A DNA stretch of 46,669 nt from an uncultured Prevotellaceae bacterium (GCA_937915745.1 CALGGJ010000089.1:1-46669); one strand, 5' to 3'. Positions 8,364-17,150 are shown, numbered from the stretch's first letter. Program-made: numbers and translations. Notes: generated by a model not told the origin, from the letters alone.

Positions 8364-8869
8364 AGTCTGTAATAACAGTTGGTCGCAGTAGTCATTGCGA
8401 CATCATTATTCCCAACGACAGCATAAGTCGGGAGCATGCTCGCATAAGCGTTGTCGGTGGACATTATGTTTATGAAGATGTAGGAAAAAACGGCTCAGTC
8501 ATAGGCGGACGCATCCTACATGGTGAGAAGATAACCGTGGCAGCAGGAACGGAAATCCTTCTTGCAGGAAAAATTCCTTTGCCATGGGCGCAGATATATT
8601 CCATGCTCCCGTTAAGCGGAGCAAGACCTTATGAACGGGAAACACAATACCAACCAATGGGCGGTGGTGCCCCATCCAAAGAATATGTATATATTAAAGA
8701 AGAAAACATCGGCATCGGATGGGGAATCCTTGCATTTCTTATACCTATTGCTGGGTGGATTATGTATTTCGTATGGAAAGATGAACATCCACATAAGGCA
8801 TCTCAAGCTAATGTAATAGCATGGATATCTTTCGCTATCAATTTTATAGGTATTTTAGCTTCAATGTAA
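8360..8869 (+). CDS. Small FHA protein with two-helix membrane tail
   Basis: The start was set at the ATG at 8360, which overlaps the kinase stop (ATGA), rather than at an in-frame ATG at 8312, because the FHA domain begins immediately (MKSVITVGRSSHCDI). This gives 169 residues. The FHA domain (about 1-70) has GRSSHCDI and SREHARI, but the usual STNGT loop reads GKNGSVIGG. A linker leads to two hydrophobic segments around a WKDEHPHKAS motif, closely matching the kinase encoded just upstream. The shared tail suggests the two proteins sit together in the membrane. It could be a scaffold or a kinase-localised phosphopeptide reader. Confidence 0.82.
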   Translation: MKSVITVGRSSHCDIIIPNDSISREHARISVVGGHYVYEDVGKNGSVIGGRILHGEKITVAAGTEILLAGKIPLPWAQIYSMLPLSGARPYERETQYQPMGGGAPSKEYVYIKEENIGIGWGILAFLIPIAGWIMYFVWKDEHPHKASQANVIAWISFAINFIGILASM

Positions 8870-8881
8870 AAAGGAATCGTT

Positions 8882-11800
8882 ATGAATAAGTTAGTAGGCA
8901 AAGAGGTATTAAACTATCGCATCGTCTCCCTCATCGGACGTGGCGGTATGGGGTCTGTTTATTTGGCAGAGCATAAGTTAATTAGCAAGCAGAAAGTAGC
9001 CATAAAGGTGATTAACGCTAATATGGTAAATGACTTTACGCGCAATATGCTTAAAGATGAAGCCGAACATTTAGCCGGACTTCATCACCATAATATAGTT
9101 ACTTTCCATGACTACCACATAGATAAGGAGGGAAGCATTTATCTCATAATGGAGAATGCAGATGGCAAGAGCCTGGACGATTACATCAAGAACGTTAATG
9201 GACTTATCGTCGAAGATAGGATATGTCCTCTTTTCGAACCAATTCTTGATGGTGTCGGATATGCACATAAACAAGGAATACTTCACAGAGATATAAAGCC
9301 GGCTAATGTCGTTATTACGACAGATGGAACTCCTAAGATTCTTGACTTTGGAATTGCCAAAATTATCAAGAACAATGGAGAAGAAGTAAATGATAATCTG
9401 GTCATGGGAACACCATCTTATATGAGTCCCGAACAGGTGAAAGGCGAACATTTGGATGCACGTTCGGATATTTACTCACTTGGTGTCTTACTTCACCAAA
9501 TGCTGACGGGCAATGCTCCCTATGACACTACCACGCTAACGGAACAAGATATTAACCAAAAGGTTGTGGAGGAGCCATTACCGCGTATGCGGACATTCTA
9601 TAAATATGTATCTGAGAATGTACAGAAAGTTGTTGATAAAGCAACAGCAAAAAATCCTGATGAGCGTTACCAAAGTTGTGAAGAGTTTAAGAAGGCACTT
9701 CACAAGGCAATCTACCCATGGAAACCAACATTATGGATGAAAATAGCCGCTGCTGCCGTAATCGCCCTTGTAGTAGGCTCTGGATGGTATGCATGGGACT
9801 ACAACAGAGTTAAGACGTATTATTATAAAGATTATGTAGAGGTATGGGGCGTTCCACAAGGCATTGGCGAACTCAGTTCTGGAGAGCATAGCCATGCTCA
9901 TCGTTCTTACAAATTCACGTATCAAAAAAGAAAGTTGCTACGGGTTTCCCATGTGAATAGTCTTGACAACTTAATTGAAGATGGAGAAAGCGAACGCAAT
10001 GAGAGACCTATTGACCAAGAATTTACTTATACAGAGAATGGAAAAGTTAGCCGTGTTATAGTCAAAGATTGTAGTGGCAAAGTCCTTTATGTAAAAAGCT
10101 ATAACGACAAACTTAATACTATGGCGTTCCAATACGATGATGAACATGGCACGGAGCGTGTAGTTTCAAATCAAACTGTTGGATATGGCCGTTTGCTGGA
10201 GCAGAATGCTGATGACAGAGGACACATATCTCGATGGTGGTTAGAGTATGATGAAAATGGTTTCGTTAGCTCAATAAAATATGCAGGTCTTGACAATTCT
10301 CCTGTCGGTGACGATAATGGAATATATGGTCGCTCATTTGTAAGAGACGAGAAAGGACGAGCAAAAGAAATACACTATATAGGCATAGACGGGTCACCTC
10401 AATCAACAAAATGGGGATTGGGCATCAAAAAGTTCTATTATGACGAAGATGACAACTGGATAAAGTCTGAGTATTTGACGACTGACGGTAAACCCGCCTA
10501 TGATGACAATGATGGTGTCGCTGTCTATGTTATGGAATATGACAAATATGGGAATGTGATTTATGCTTTGCATGAGGCACCAGACGGCAAACTTATGTAT
10601 CCTAAAAAACACAATATTGCTGGTGTACATACTGTTTATGATGATAAGGGTTTCAATATAAGGGACGAATATCTTGACACGGATAAAAAGCCTATGTTTG
10701 TGAGAGGTGAAGGAATCGCCATTGTAGAACGTGAATTTGATGAAAATGGATATCAATGTAAAATGACATTCTTTGGACCAGATGGACAGATTACAGAAAG
10801 CTTAGAAGGTAATGCCTCACGCACAATGGTAAATGACAGACATGGCAATGTTGTGGAAAGTTGGACGTATTCTAAAGACGGTAAACTCTGTTTGAACACC
10901 AATGGTTATGCTGGCCTCAAATGTGAATACGATTCTCTAGGAAATCAGACACAAATAGTTTACTATGGGAAAGACCAAAAACCATGCGAAACTAAGAATG
11001 GAACAGTTGGAGAACAATACGAATATGATGATAGGCAACTAATAAAAACCGTTACTTATCTCGGAAAAGATTTAAAGCCTTCATTAAATCATAATAATGT
11101 AGCTATCATGCGTTTTGAATATGACAAACGCGGAAACAACACGCGATTGGCTTTTTATGAACCTGATGGCAAATCCATGTGTTTAAGTAGTGAAGGCACT
11201 GCTGGTTGGAATGACTATTATGATGACAACGGTAATCACCTTGAAAGGAGTTTCTTTGATACCAAGGGACAACTGCATATGCCTTCAGCTCTCCACTATG
11301 CGAAAGTCAAATATACATATGATGACAATGGTAACTTGAAATCAAAGAAATTCTATAATTTACAAGGAAATCTAACTCTTGTTGACGGTACAGCGGGAAC
11401 AGAATACGTCTGTGATAAACGAGGAAATGTTTTAGAGGACAAGCCCATTGGTACTAACGGAGAACTAGCATTTAATAAACTTATTTCAAGATACAAATAT
11501 GATAAGTTTGACAACGTCACAGAACACTCTTTGTATAATAATTCTGGAGCTGCACTGAATAGTCACAATATTCATCGCTATGAATATATTTACAACAGCC
11601 GGAATCAATTAGAAGAAGAGAGACACTATGGGAAAGAAGGAAACTTTATTATGAGCAAGCCTGCTAATTGGGCAATACAAAAAAACGAATATAATGATAG
11701 AGGAGATGTTGTCAAACGTTCCTATTATGGCACCGATAAAAAGCCTTGTAAGATAGATGAAGGCTGGAGTAGTGCAACTTATGAACATGATCAATTTGGC

Positions 11801-12673
11801 AATATTATCAAACAATGTTTCTTTGGCGTTGATGGAAAACCTACAGACCCACAAGAAATGGTTCCTGTCGGAATTGCGAAATACGACAAATGGGGGCACA
11901 TGATATATGTTGCCGCACAGGATGGTAAGGGGAACTTCATCTTGCGACCCAACGATAAGTGGGCTATTAGCCGCATGGAATATGATAACCGAGACAATAG
12001 AATCTCAGAGTCATATTTTGATGCAAGGGACAAGCCTACGTTAAGTTCGGAAGGCTACCACAAATGCATCGCAAAATATGACAAACAAGACCGGAAAACA
12101 GAGGTTACATATTATGGTACTGACGGAAAACCTATTCTCGTCAACAACTACCACAAAGAAACATATAAATACGCAGAAAAGTCAAACAACGTTATTGAAC
12201 AAGCTTTGTTTGGAATTAATGGAAAACCTGTTGAATGTACAGGTGGATGGCATAAAGTAGTTCTCACTTACAATGAAGAAGGTAATCTTGCACTGACCAA
12301 GAAATACTATCTTGCCAATGGTACCTTACGTGCAACTCTCCAATGGGATGGCTCTGATTGGCAGTTGGTACAACGGGAGTTTATTTGGCAAGAGGCCGCA
12401 AGAGAACTTGATTCCGAATTGCCACATAATTTTGGATCTGATATGTATAATCTTTGTGTTCAGTCACTCAGAATAACAGGAGACAATTCATGCGAATTAA
12501 AATTTACCATTCCATATACTACAAGCCAGTTGTCCTCAGATGTTATTGAAGCTCTAAAAGAGGTTGTCAAGAAAATGACACAGGCTGTTGAAGAACAATT
12601 GAAACATCGACCTTATGTGTTTGGCCGATTGTACGACAAGAATGGAAATAGTATTTATTCTGTGAAAATATGA
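8882..12673 (+). CDS. Giant membrane Ser/Thr kinase with YD/RHS-like repeats
   Basis: A 1263-residue receptor-like kinase. The cytoplasmic kinase domain (about 10-275) has GRGGMGSVYLAE (19-30), K42 (VAIKVI), HRDIKPAN (135-142), DFGIAK (155-160) and SYMSPEQ (179-185). One membrane segment follows at about 284-304. The remaining 950 or so residues contain roughly 22 imperfect repeats of about 32 residues (from about 410 to 1150), with the pattern YDxxGN, then an aromatic pair, then DGKP or similar, resembling YD/RHS repeats. A non-repetitive C-terminal domain of about 100 residues ends the protein. It lies 12 bp after the small FHA gene and is the last gene of the operon. The extracytoplasmic repeats look suited to binding glycans or a partner; no ligand can be named. 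Confidence 0.88.
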   Translation: MNKLVGKEVLNYRIVSLIGRGGMGSVYLAEHKLISKQKVAIKVINANMVNDFTRNMLKDEAEHLAGLHHHNIVTFHDYHIDKEGSIYLIMENADGKSLDDYIKNVNGLIVEDRICPLFEPILDGVGYAHKQGILHRDIKPANVVITTDGTPKILDFGIAKIIKNNGEEVNDNLVMGTPSYMSPEQVKGEHLDARSDIYSLGVLLHQMLTGNAPYDTTTLTEQDINQKVVEEPLPRMRTFYKYVSENVQKVVDKATAKNPDERYQSCEEFKKALHKAIYPWKPTLWMKIAAAAVIALVVGSGWYAWDYNRVKTYYYKDYVEVWGVPQGIGELSSGEHSHAHRSYKFTYQKRKLLRVSHVNSLDNLIEDGESERNERPIDQEFTYTENGKVSRVIVKDCSGKVLYVKSYNDKLNTMAFQYDDEHGTERVVSNQTVGYGRLLEQNADDRGHISRWWLEYDENGFVSSIKYAGLDNSPVGDDNGIYGRSFVRDEKGRAKEIHYIGIDGSPQSTKWGLGIKKFYYDEDDNWIKSEYLTTDGKPAYDDNDGVAVYVMEYDKYGNVIYALHEAPDGKLMYPKKHNIAGVHTVYDDKGFNIRDEYLDTDKKPMFVRGEGIAIVEREFDENGYQCKMTFFGPDGQITESLEGNASRTMVNDRHGNVVESWTYSKDGKLCLNTNGYAGLKCEYDSLGNQTQIVYYGKDQKPCETKNGTVGEQYEYDDRQLIKTVTYLGKDLKPSLNHNNVAIMRFEYDKRGNNTRLAFYEPDGKSMCLSSEGTAGWNDYYDDNGNHLERSFFDTKGQLHMPSALHYAKVKYTYDDNGNLKSKKFYNLQGNLTLVDGTAGTEYVCDKRGNVLEDKPIGTNGELAFNKLISRYKYDKFDNVTEHSLYNNSGAALNSHNIHRYEYIYNSRNQLEEERHYGKEGNFIMSKPANWAIQKNEYNDRGDVVKRSYYGTDKKPCKIDEGWSSATYEHDQFGNIIKQCFFGVDGKPTDPQEMVPVGIAKYDKWGHMIYVAAQDGKGNFILRPNDKWAISRMEYDNRDNRISESYFDARDKPTLSSEGYHKCIAKYDKQDRKTEVTYYGTDGKPILVNNYHKETYKYAEKSNNVIEQALFGINGKPVECTGGWHKVVLTYNEEGNLALTKKYYLANGTLRATLQWDGSDWQLVQREFIWQEAARELDSELPHNFGSDMYNLCVQSLRITGDNSCELKFTIPYTTSQLSSDVIEALKEVVKKMTQAVEEQLKHRPYVFGRLYDKNGNSIYSVKI

Positions 12674-12733
12674 ATATTTTGATCGCATGGGAAAGTTGTT
12701 TCTGACAGCTCTCCTATTCTACGTATTTCAAAC

Positions 12734-12774
12734 CGAAAGTTGCTTAATCTCCCACAAAGATTAGGCAACTTTCG
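12734..12774 (+). terminator. Terminator-like hairpin after the cargo operon
   Basis: Arms CGAAAGTTGCTTAATCT (12734-12750) and AGATTAGGCAACTTTCG (12758-12774) pair over 17 bp with one G-U. The hairpin sits between the convergent kinase operon and mobilization genes, so it may serve both directions. No clean T-tract follows. The rest of 12674-12902 shows no gene. Confidence 0.7.
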
Positions 12775-12902
12775 TATAACAATAATGTCGTTTTCTCTCC
12801 TCTCCCTATATATAGTTCGCCATCGTGTTACAGATTTGCCAACAAAAAAACAGTCACGCCGATATTGTTGTGATTGGCTCTCTATTACTGTAATGGCGAT
12901 TA

Positions 12903-13799
12903 TCACTGCTTCTCCCCATACACCCGTTCACATACCTCATCGATGCCATCTTTTAGGATGACGGAATCCATAGTGTGAATGAAGGGGGCATACTTTCGGT
13001 CTTGCTTCAAGACCGGCTTGATGATGTAGTACTCCTTCACCACGGCTTCAAGCTGGGTTTGTCTGTACCATGAGGCAGCGGCAAGTACAAGACTGCTTAG
13101 GGCAACGGTATAGGCGAAGCACTTCCACCATGAGGTCACCATATCATTCCAGACGTGACTCCAGAACTGGCGCAGTCGGGGGTGTTTGAAGTGCCGCTTT
13201 TCTGTTGTTCCCGTTGGTTGGTTTGGAACAATATCCAATTCGTTCTCAGGCACTTTGTACACGGTGTCCTTGCCAAAGGTTATCGCCTTACCATGCGGAG
13301 TACTGGCAGGGGATGGTGCATTGGTCAATCGTGACACGGTTTCATTGCCAATGCCCTTCACCCACTTGGCCCATTCCTCACGGGCAAGTGACATAGAGGT
13401 TGCGTTATTCTCCATGTGTACTGAAGTGTCGAAAATAGCCTTAATATGGACGGTTGAACTCTCCACTGCATTTTGTAGAGCCTTCTCAACATGCTCCTTC
13501 AAGGCATTAGCCAGCTTGACGTAATCAATGGTTGACTTGTCGGGCGGTTGATTTGAAGTCCTCTGCATCTGGGCGAATGATAGTTGTTGAGTTGGGGCGG
13601 AATCCTTTACGGGCTCGACCTGCTCAACAATTACTTCGCCACTTTTCTCATCGTAGGTAATCTTGATACCGTGTGCCTCTGCAAGTGTGATGAGCATCTG
13701 TATCTCAGCCTTGTGGGACAGGTCGCTTTTACGAAGATAGCCAAGTGTGGCTGCATCATTGTCAGCCACTTTCTGGTTTTTTTGTTTATTTGTTGCCAT
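12903..13799 (-). CDS. Mobilization-module membrane protein of unknown function
   Basis: A 298-residue protein encoded 3 bp downstream of the relaxase and therefore co-transcribed with it. The N-terminus is charged (a KQKNQK-type start), residues 30-60 form a small alpha/beta-looking segment, about 90-160 is predicted helical, and a single membrane segment lies at about 225-245 (CFAYTVALSSLVLAAASWY), followed by a short C-terminal domain. I do not recognise a named family. Its position at the end of the mob operon suggests a role in linking the relaxosome to the membrane or to a helper element's coupling protein; that is inference. Confidence 0.7.
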   Translation of the reverse strand: MATNKQKNQKVADNDAATLGYLRKSDLSHKAEIQMLITLAEAHGIKITYDEKSGEVIVEQVEPVKDSAPTQQLSFAQMQRTSNQPPDKSTIDYVKLANALKEHVEKALQNAVESSTVHIKAIFDTSVHMENNATSMSLAREEWAKWVKGIGNETVSRLTNAPSPASTPHGKAITFGKDTVYKVPENELDIVPNQPTGTTEKRHFKHPRLRQFWSHVWNDMVTSWWKCFAYTVALSSLVLAAASWYRQTQLEAVVKEYYIIKPVLKQDRKYAPFIHTMDSVILKDGIDEVCERVYGEKQ

Positions 13800-13802
13800 A
13801 GT

Positions 13803-14981
13803 TTATCGTTTACGTTTGAATGTGGGTTTATTAGAATGTGAGAAATTAAAGCGAAAGCGGTACTTCTCCTTGTCATCATCGTCAAGGTCGCGCCAGCCAC
13901 GGTTGTTGTCACCACCACCTCCACCACCAATGGAGAGTGGCTGGGCGTATGGCATGAGCAACAGGTCGCACAACAATTCAAGACCGATGAAGGAAGTCTT
14001 ACCATCCTTTGAGTTTTCATGCTCTTCTTGAAAATCTGTCTGGTATTCCAAGGATAGATGGGACAACAGACCATCGGGTGAAGTGTAGCCGTTATTCGGG
14101 TATGCTCCATTCGGAAACAACTTGTCGAAGTCTGGGTAAGCATGGTCGATGGCCTTGCAGCCCTGCCAGTCATTGACTTGGTGAAGCAGTTCTCTCCGTT
14201 GCTCGTACCATTCAAGCACATTGTCATGGGTTATCTGCTTCAGGTCTCCGAACTTCTCCGTTAAGGCAGAGAGTTTCAACTCATTGTCAAGCTGCCTTCC
14301 GCTGAAGGTGTATTTCCCATCGGTGAAGACAACGCCCATCAGTTTTCCAGTGACGTTGTTGTAGTGGAAACGCAACTTCAAGCCCTCGGCACGGAGTGCC
14401 TTGTCGAACTGCTCCCAGTCGGCTGACTGAGCCTTGCAGCGCATCACCTTGTCGTAGAACTGGTATTTCAGTTTCTCCTTGCCACGGAGCTTGTCTCTGT
14501 TGACCTTTTCCTTGCCCTCGGAGATGTAGAGTCCGTACTTCTTGGTGAGATACTTGCAAATGCGTGCGTTGCGCTCAAACTCATAGGCGTTGCTGATGAC
14601 GTTGCCGTCCTTGTCCACCATAGAGAACATCAGGTGTCCGTGGTCATGGTCGGTGTCATAGTGGCGAGTCATGATGAACTCTGTGTTGCGGATGCCCATC
14701 AGTTCCAGATGTTCACGGACGATTTTACGTATCAGTTCGTCGGTCAATCTGCTGCCGTCCTTCTTGTGGAAGGAGTAAGCAAAGTGTCCCACAGGTTCGC
14801 GGATATTGTTGTTCCCCTTGCCAGCGTATGCCTCGAAGATTTGAGCAACAGTCTTGTTGTCTAAGAGCGGAATGCCCTCACTGTGCATGATGACCTTGGC
14901 CTGCTTATCCTTATCGTACTTCCCTGTGATGTAGTCGAGACATCCTTGGAAGTTCTGCCCGTGTTTTATCTTGCAAATCAT
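13803..14981 (-). CDS. MOBP-type relaxase (relaxase/mobilization nuclease)
   Basis: A 392-residue relaxase that would nick the element at oriT and lead the strand during transfer. The N-terminus MICKIKHGQNFQGCLDYITG contains the likely nucleophile Y17. The metal-binding 3H motif is at 107-116 (HYDTDHDHGH), matching HxDxxHxH of the PF03432 family. The C-terminal third contains a glycine run and is rich in charged residues. The start overlaps the mobC stop by 4 bp (ATGA at 14978-14981 on the reverse strand). No type IV secretion or coupling-protein genes are present in the window, so transfer would need a helper conjugative element. Confidence 0.92.
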   Translation of the reverse strand: MICKIKHGQNFQGCLDYITGKYDKDKQAKVIMHSEGIPLLDNKTVAQIFEAYAGKGNNNIREPVGHFAYSFHKKDGSRLTDELIRKIVREHLELMGIRNTEFIMTRHYDTDHDHGHLMFSMVDKDGNVISNAYEFERNARICKYLTKKYGLYISEGKEKVNRDKLRGKEKLKYQFYDKVMRCKAQSADWEQFDKALRAEGLKLRFHYNNVTGKLMGVVFTDGKYTFSGRQLDNELKLSALTEKFGDLKQITHDNVLEWYEQRRELLHQVNDWQGCKAIDHAYPDFDKLFPNGAYPNNGYTSPDGLLSHLSLEYQTDFQEEHENSKDGKTSFIGLELLCDLLLMPYAQPLSIGGGGGGDNNRGWRDLDDDDKEKYRFRFNFSHSNKPTFKRKR

Positions 14982-15415
14982 ACCTGTCCCTTCTGTTGGT
15001 TACTTACAGGCTCGCCTGTTGGTTCCGACAAGTCGCCTCCGCGAAGTATTCTTAGGATAAGTTCTGTCAGATAAACGACAAGTTGTTCAGCCTTGGCGCG
15101 TACAGACTGTATGCCCCCAGCATTGGCTTGATGTGCAATCTGGTTGGTGTTGTTCGCCATACCGCACACGTCTCTCAGTTGCTCTATGTTCTCGTCGTTC
15201 ATGTGAGCATGAACAACGGCATCCAGCCCCGCCTCGTGCAGATAAACGTCATCGGGCTTGCCAGCCTGTTCCGCCTTATACTGGATGATGTTCTCTTCCT
15301 CGTCGTTGTAGCTCACCTTGTGATGATGGCTGCGACGCTCATATCTGGCAAGCCTCGGCCTTCCTCCGGCACGGTGGGTGTCGATGCGTCCTTTATTCTT
15401 GTTGGTTTCTTCCAT
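14978..15415 (-). CDS. mobC: MobC-like relaxosome accessory protein
   Basis: The start was placed at 15415 (MEETNKNKGRID) rather than at an upstream in-frame ATG at 15592, because the earlier stretch runs through non-coding inverted-repeat sequence. This gives 145 residues, normal for the family. The C-terminal half carries the MobC signature (MANNTNQIAHQANAGG), and the N-terminal half is basic with an RRSHHHKVSYNDEE ribbon-helix-helix-like segment for DNA binding. It would bind oriT and assist the relaxase, whose gene overlaps it by 4 bp. The gene symbol follows the family; the assignment rests on this motif and on context. Confidence 0.85.
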   Translation of the reverse strand: MEETNKNKGRIDTHRAGGRPRLARYERRSHHHKVSYNDEEENIIQYKAEQAGKPDDVYLHEAGLDAVVHAHMNDENIEQLRDVCGMANNTNQIAHQANAGGIQSVRAKAEQLVVYLTELILRILRGGDLSEPTGEPVSNQQKGQV

Positions 15416-15421
15416 ATAATA

Positions 15422-15456
15422 TACAATCGGTTTTTCTTTTGTTCTACAATCGGTTT
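15422..15456. repeat. Iteron-like direct repeats upstream of mobC
   Basis: TACAATCGGTTT occurs at 15422-15433 and 15445-15456, a 23-bp period, with a truncated third copy from 15459 (TACAATCT). It lies immediately upstream of the mobC start, in the intergenic space where an oriT or a MobC operator would be expected. Confidence 0.6.
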
Positions 15457-15496
15457 GGTACAATCTAATGATACCTATATATAAAGGCAGGGAAAG

Positions 15497-15680
15497 GAGA
15501 CGTTTTAAGGACAGCAAGTTTGCAGTCTGGCTTGGTGGTGTGCATAGCAACATCAGCGTGCCTGACACCATGCAGGGCAAAGCCCGTTGCATCAGAGGAT
15601 GCGGCTATACGTGGGCGTATAGGGGCTGACGTGGTTTTTGGCGACCAAAAACACAAACTTGCTTCCTTAAAAAACGTCTC
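15497..15680. other. Large inverted repeat with internal hairpins, candidate oriT region
   Basis: Arms 15497-15521 and 15655-15680 are inverted copies (GAGACGTTTT and AACGTCTC ends) with small gaps. Inside lie three hairpins: GGGC-AAA-GCCC at 15575-15585 (extended by TGCA pairs), CTATACG-TGGG-CGTATAG at 15605-15622, and GTTTTTGG-CGA-CCAAAAAC at 15634-15652. The right arm abuts the stop codon of the upstream gene. It sits between that gene and mobC, a usual place for oriT. A structured RNA or terminator is the alternative; no nick-site consensus was recognised. Confidence 0.55.
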
Positions 15681-16407
15681 AATCTTTCTGTACCTGAAAC
15701 TCGTTTTCGGTATGTGGTTTCAAAGGTTCCCTTTGCTCCTGACCAGCGAAGAGATCCGAAGCCATGACTGCGGCATAGCCTCGGTTCACGGAGCGGTCGG
15801 GAGTGTTGTTGCAGGGTTCACCGATAGGGGCAGAAGGCACAATCGGGGTTGCACCTTCGGTTGCCTCTGGAGCCGAAGAGCGGTCTGTGTCTGAAGGACT
15901 CTGACTGTCGAAGACGGAGGCGGCATCCGCTTTATCATCATAGATATGACTGTTGTCATTGGGTGTTGCATTGTGGTTATCTGGCTGTCCATTGGTGGTA
16001 GGGTCTGCCAGATTAGCATCAATGCCGTTTGACATGGTGCTGCCATTAGGCAAGAGCCATGAGGTTATACAGGTCATATCGGCAACGGTAGCCAGACGCG
16101 AGCGGTACATACGGATGATGCCGTGTTGCTCCATCTGACGCATGATAGCCTCGAACTTCTTGCGTCCGATTCCGAACTGTGCGCAGCAGGAATGGACGGA
16201 ACACTCCACCTGCCCCACGTCAAGCGTGATGACATTGCCACGTTTGGAGGTGGAACTGGGTGTTACAGACGTGTTCTTAATCAGTTGTCCGAGAATGGCG
16301 AAGTGGCTTGTGCCGTTTGTTGTCTCGGACAGGAAACCAATCGCTTCGGAGGTGAAACTGAGATTGACTTTGCCGAAGGGCATTATTGAATTGGTGTGTG
16401 TAGTCAT
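15679..16407 (-). CDS. Winged-helix-like DNA-binding protein of the mobilization module
   Basis: A 242-residue protein. Residues about 20-125 resemble a winged helix-turn-helix (GIGRKKFEAIMRQMEQHGIIRMYR as the recognition helix and wing). The C-terminal half (about 130-230) is low complexity, rich in Asn, Asp, Ser and Pro, and probably disordered. It is encoded upstream of mobC on the same strand, separated by the large inverted repeat. A regulator of the mob operon or an initiator-like protein are both possible; I do not recognise a named family. Confidence 0.65.
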   Translation of the reverse strand: MTTHTNSIMPFGKVNLSFTSEAIGFLSETTNGTSHFAILGQLIKNTSVTPSSTSKRGNVITLDVGQVECSVHSCCAQFGIGRKKFEAIMRQMEQHGIIRMYRSRLATVADMTCITSWLLPNGSTMSNGIDANLADPTTNGQPDNHNATPNDNSHIYDDKADAASVFDSQSPSDTDRSSAPEATEGATPIVPSAPIGEPCNNTPDRSVNRGYAAVMASDLFAGQEQREPLKPHTENEFQVQKD

Positions 16408-16757
16408 TGAATTGTAATTTTAGAGTTTGACATTGAATTGAAAATCGGATGCTCTGTTGGCTCATTGCCATCAGTAAGAAGGAGTTGCCAACAGTCTGTT
16501 GGAGCGTGTAGCCGTGAAGCAGCGTGACACACGAACAACTGGGTGTTGCCCTGCTATTTCGCCTTTCATAAAGGAAGGGAAAGGATAAGAGAGCCTGACG
16601 CAGTTGTATTGAGGAACAGCAAAGGGAGTGCTAATTTGACACCCCCTTGGTATGCCGCCAGTCATCGTAAAGGATGCTGACGGCACACCGTAGGTGGGGA
16701 TTGTCCCATCTGGTTTGTTGCTCCGTTTGCTCATTGTGAGGTGGGACACGTTCATAC
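16408..16757 (-). other. Intergenic stretch with one doubtful frame
   Basis: A reverse-strand frame (16471-16761, 96 codons) starts at an ATGA overlap with the excisionase-like gene stop. Its translation is compositionally odd (many Ser, Arg, Pro, Thr), with no domain I recognise. The coupling overlap argues for translation and the composition against it. CATTGAATTG is repeated near 16405-16440. It is reported here as uncertain rather than as a gene. Confidence 0.3.
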
Positions 16758-17087
16758 TCATTCCATTGCTAACTGTTGGAGCTTCTGTTTTGCTTCTTCC
16801 CTTACTTCATCCTTGGTTGCTACTTTGTTGGAACGCATCCATTCCAGCAGACACGCCCTTTCAAAGTAGCACACCTTGCCGTTAGGCTTATAGAAAGGTA
16901 ACAGCCCCTCATGGGTCATCTTATAGACGAAACTTTTGGAGAGACCGAGAAACTTGGCGGCTTCCTCCACAGTCAAGACCTCCTTGGCATTGGAGAGCAG
17001 AGACTCTGTGACTTCCAGACGGTGTTCCATCGCCTGAATATCCTTCTTCATCATGCTGATTGTATCAGCCATACTTACATTATCCAT
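16758..17087 (-). CDS. Excisionase-like helix-turn-helix protein
   Basis: The start was set at 17087 (MDNVSMADTISMMKKD), giving 109 residues, because the upstream in-frame extension to 17252 crosses a good promoter element at 17151-17158. Residues about 15-40 are helical, followed by an HTH_17/MerR-like excisionase domain (LTVEEAAKFLGLSKSFVYKMTHEGLLPFYKPNGK in outline). Small proteins of this type in Bacteroidetes elements act as recombination directionality factors or as transcription regulators. The gene lies at the right end of the element, facing inward. Confidence 0.8.
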   Translation of the reverse strand: MDNVSMADTISMMKKDIQAMEHRLEVTESLLSNAKEVLTVEEAAKFLGLSKSFVYKMTHEGLLPFYKPNGKVCYFERACLLEWMRSNKVATKDEVREEAKQKLQQLAME

Positions 17088-17150
17088 ACTTACATTCTTT
17101 TTTAGGTTGTTGATACTTATTTGAGCAAGTGTGGGTATCGAAACCGACTG

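Noticed and set aside
3223..12673. A type VI or type VII secretion regulatory cluster (FHA/PP2C/kinase)
   Set aside because: No Tss, Vgr, Hcp, Ess or coupling genes are present anywhere in the window; only the signalling proteins are.
15416..15592. Longer MobC start
   Set aside because: It would translate through the inverted-repeat region; the MEETNKN start gives a normal-length protein.
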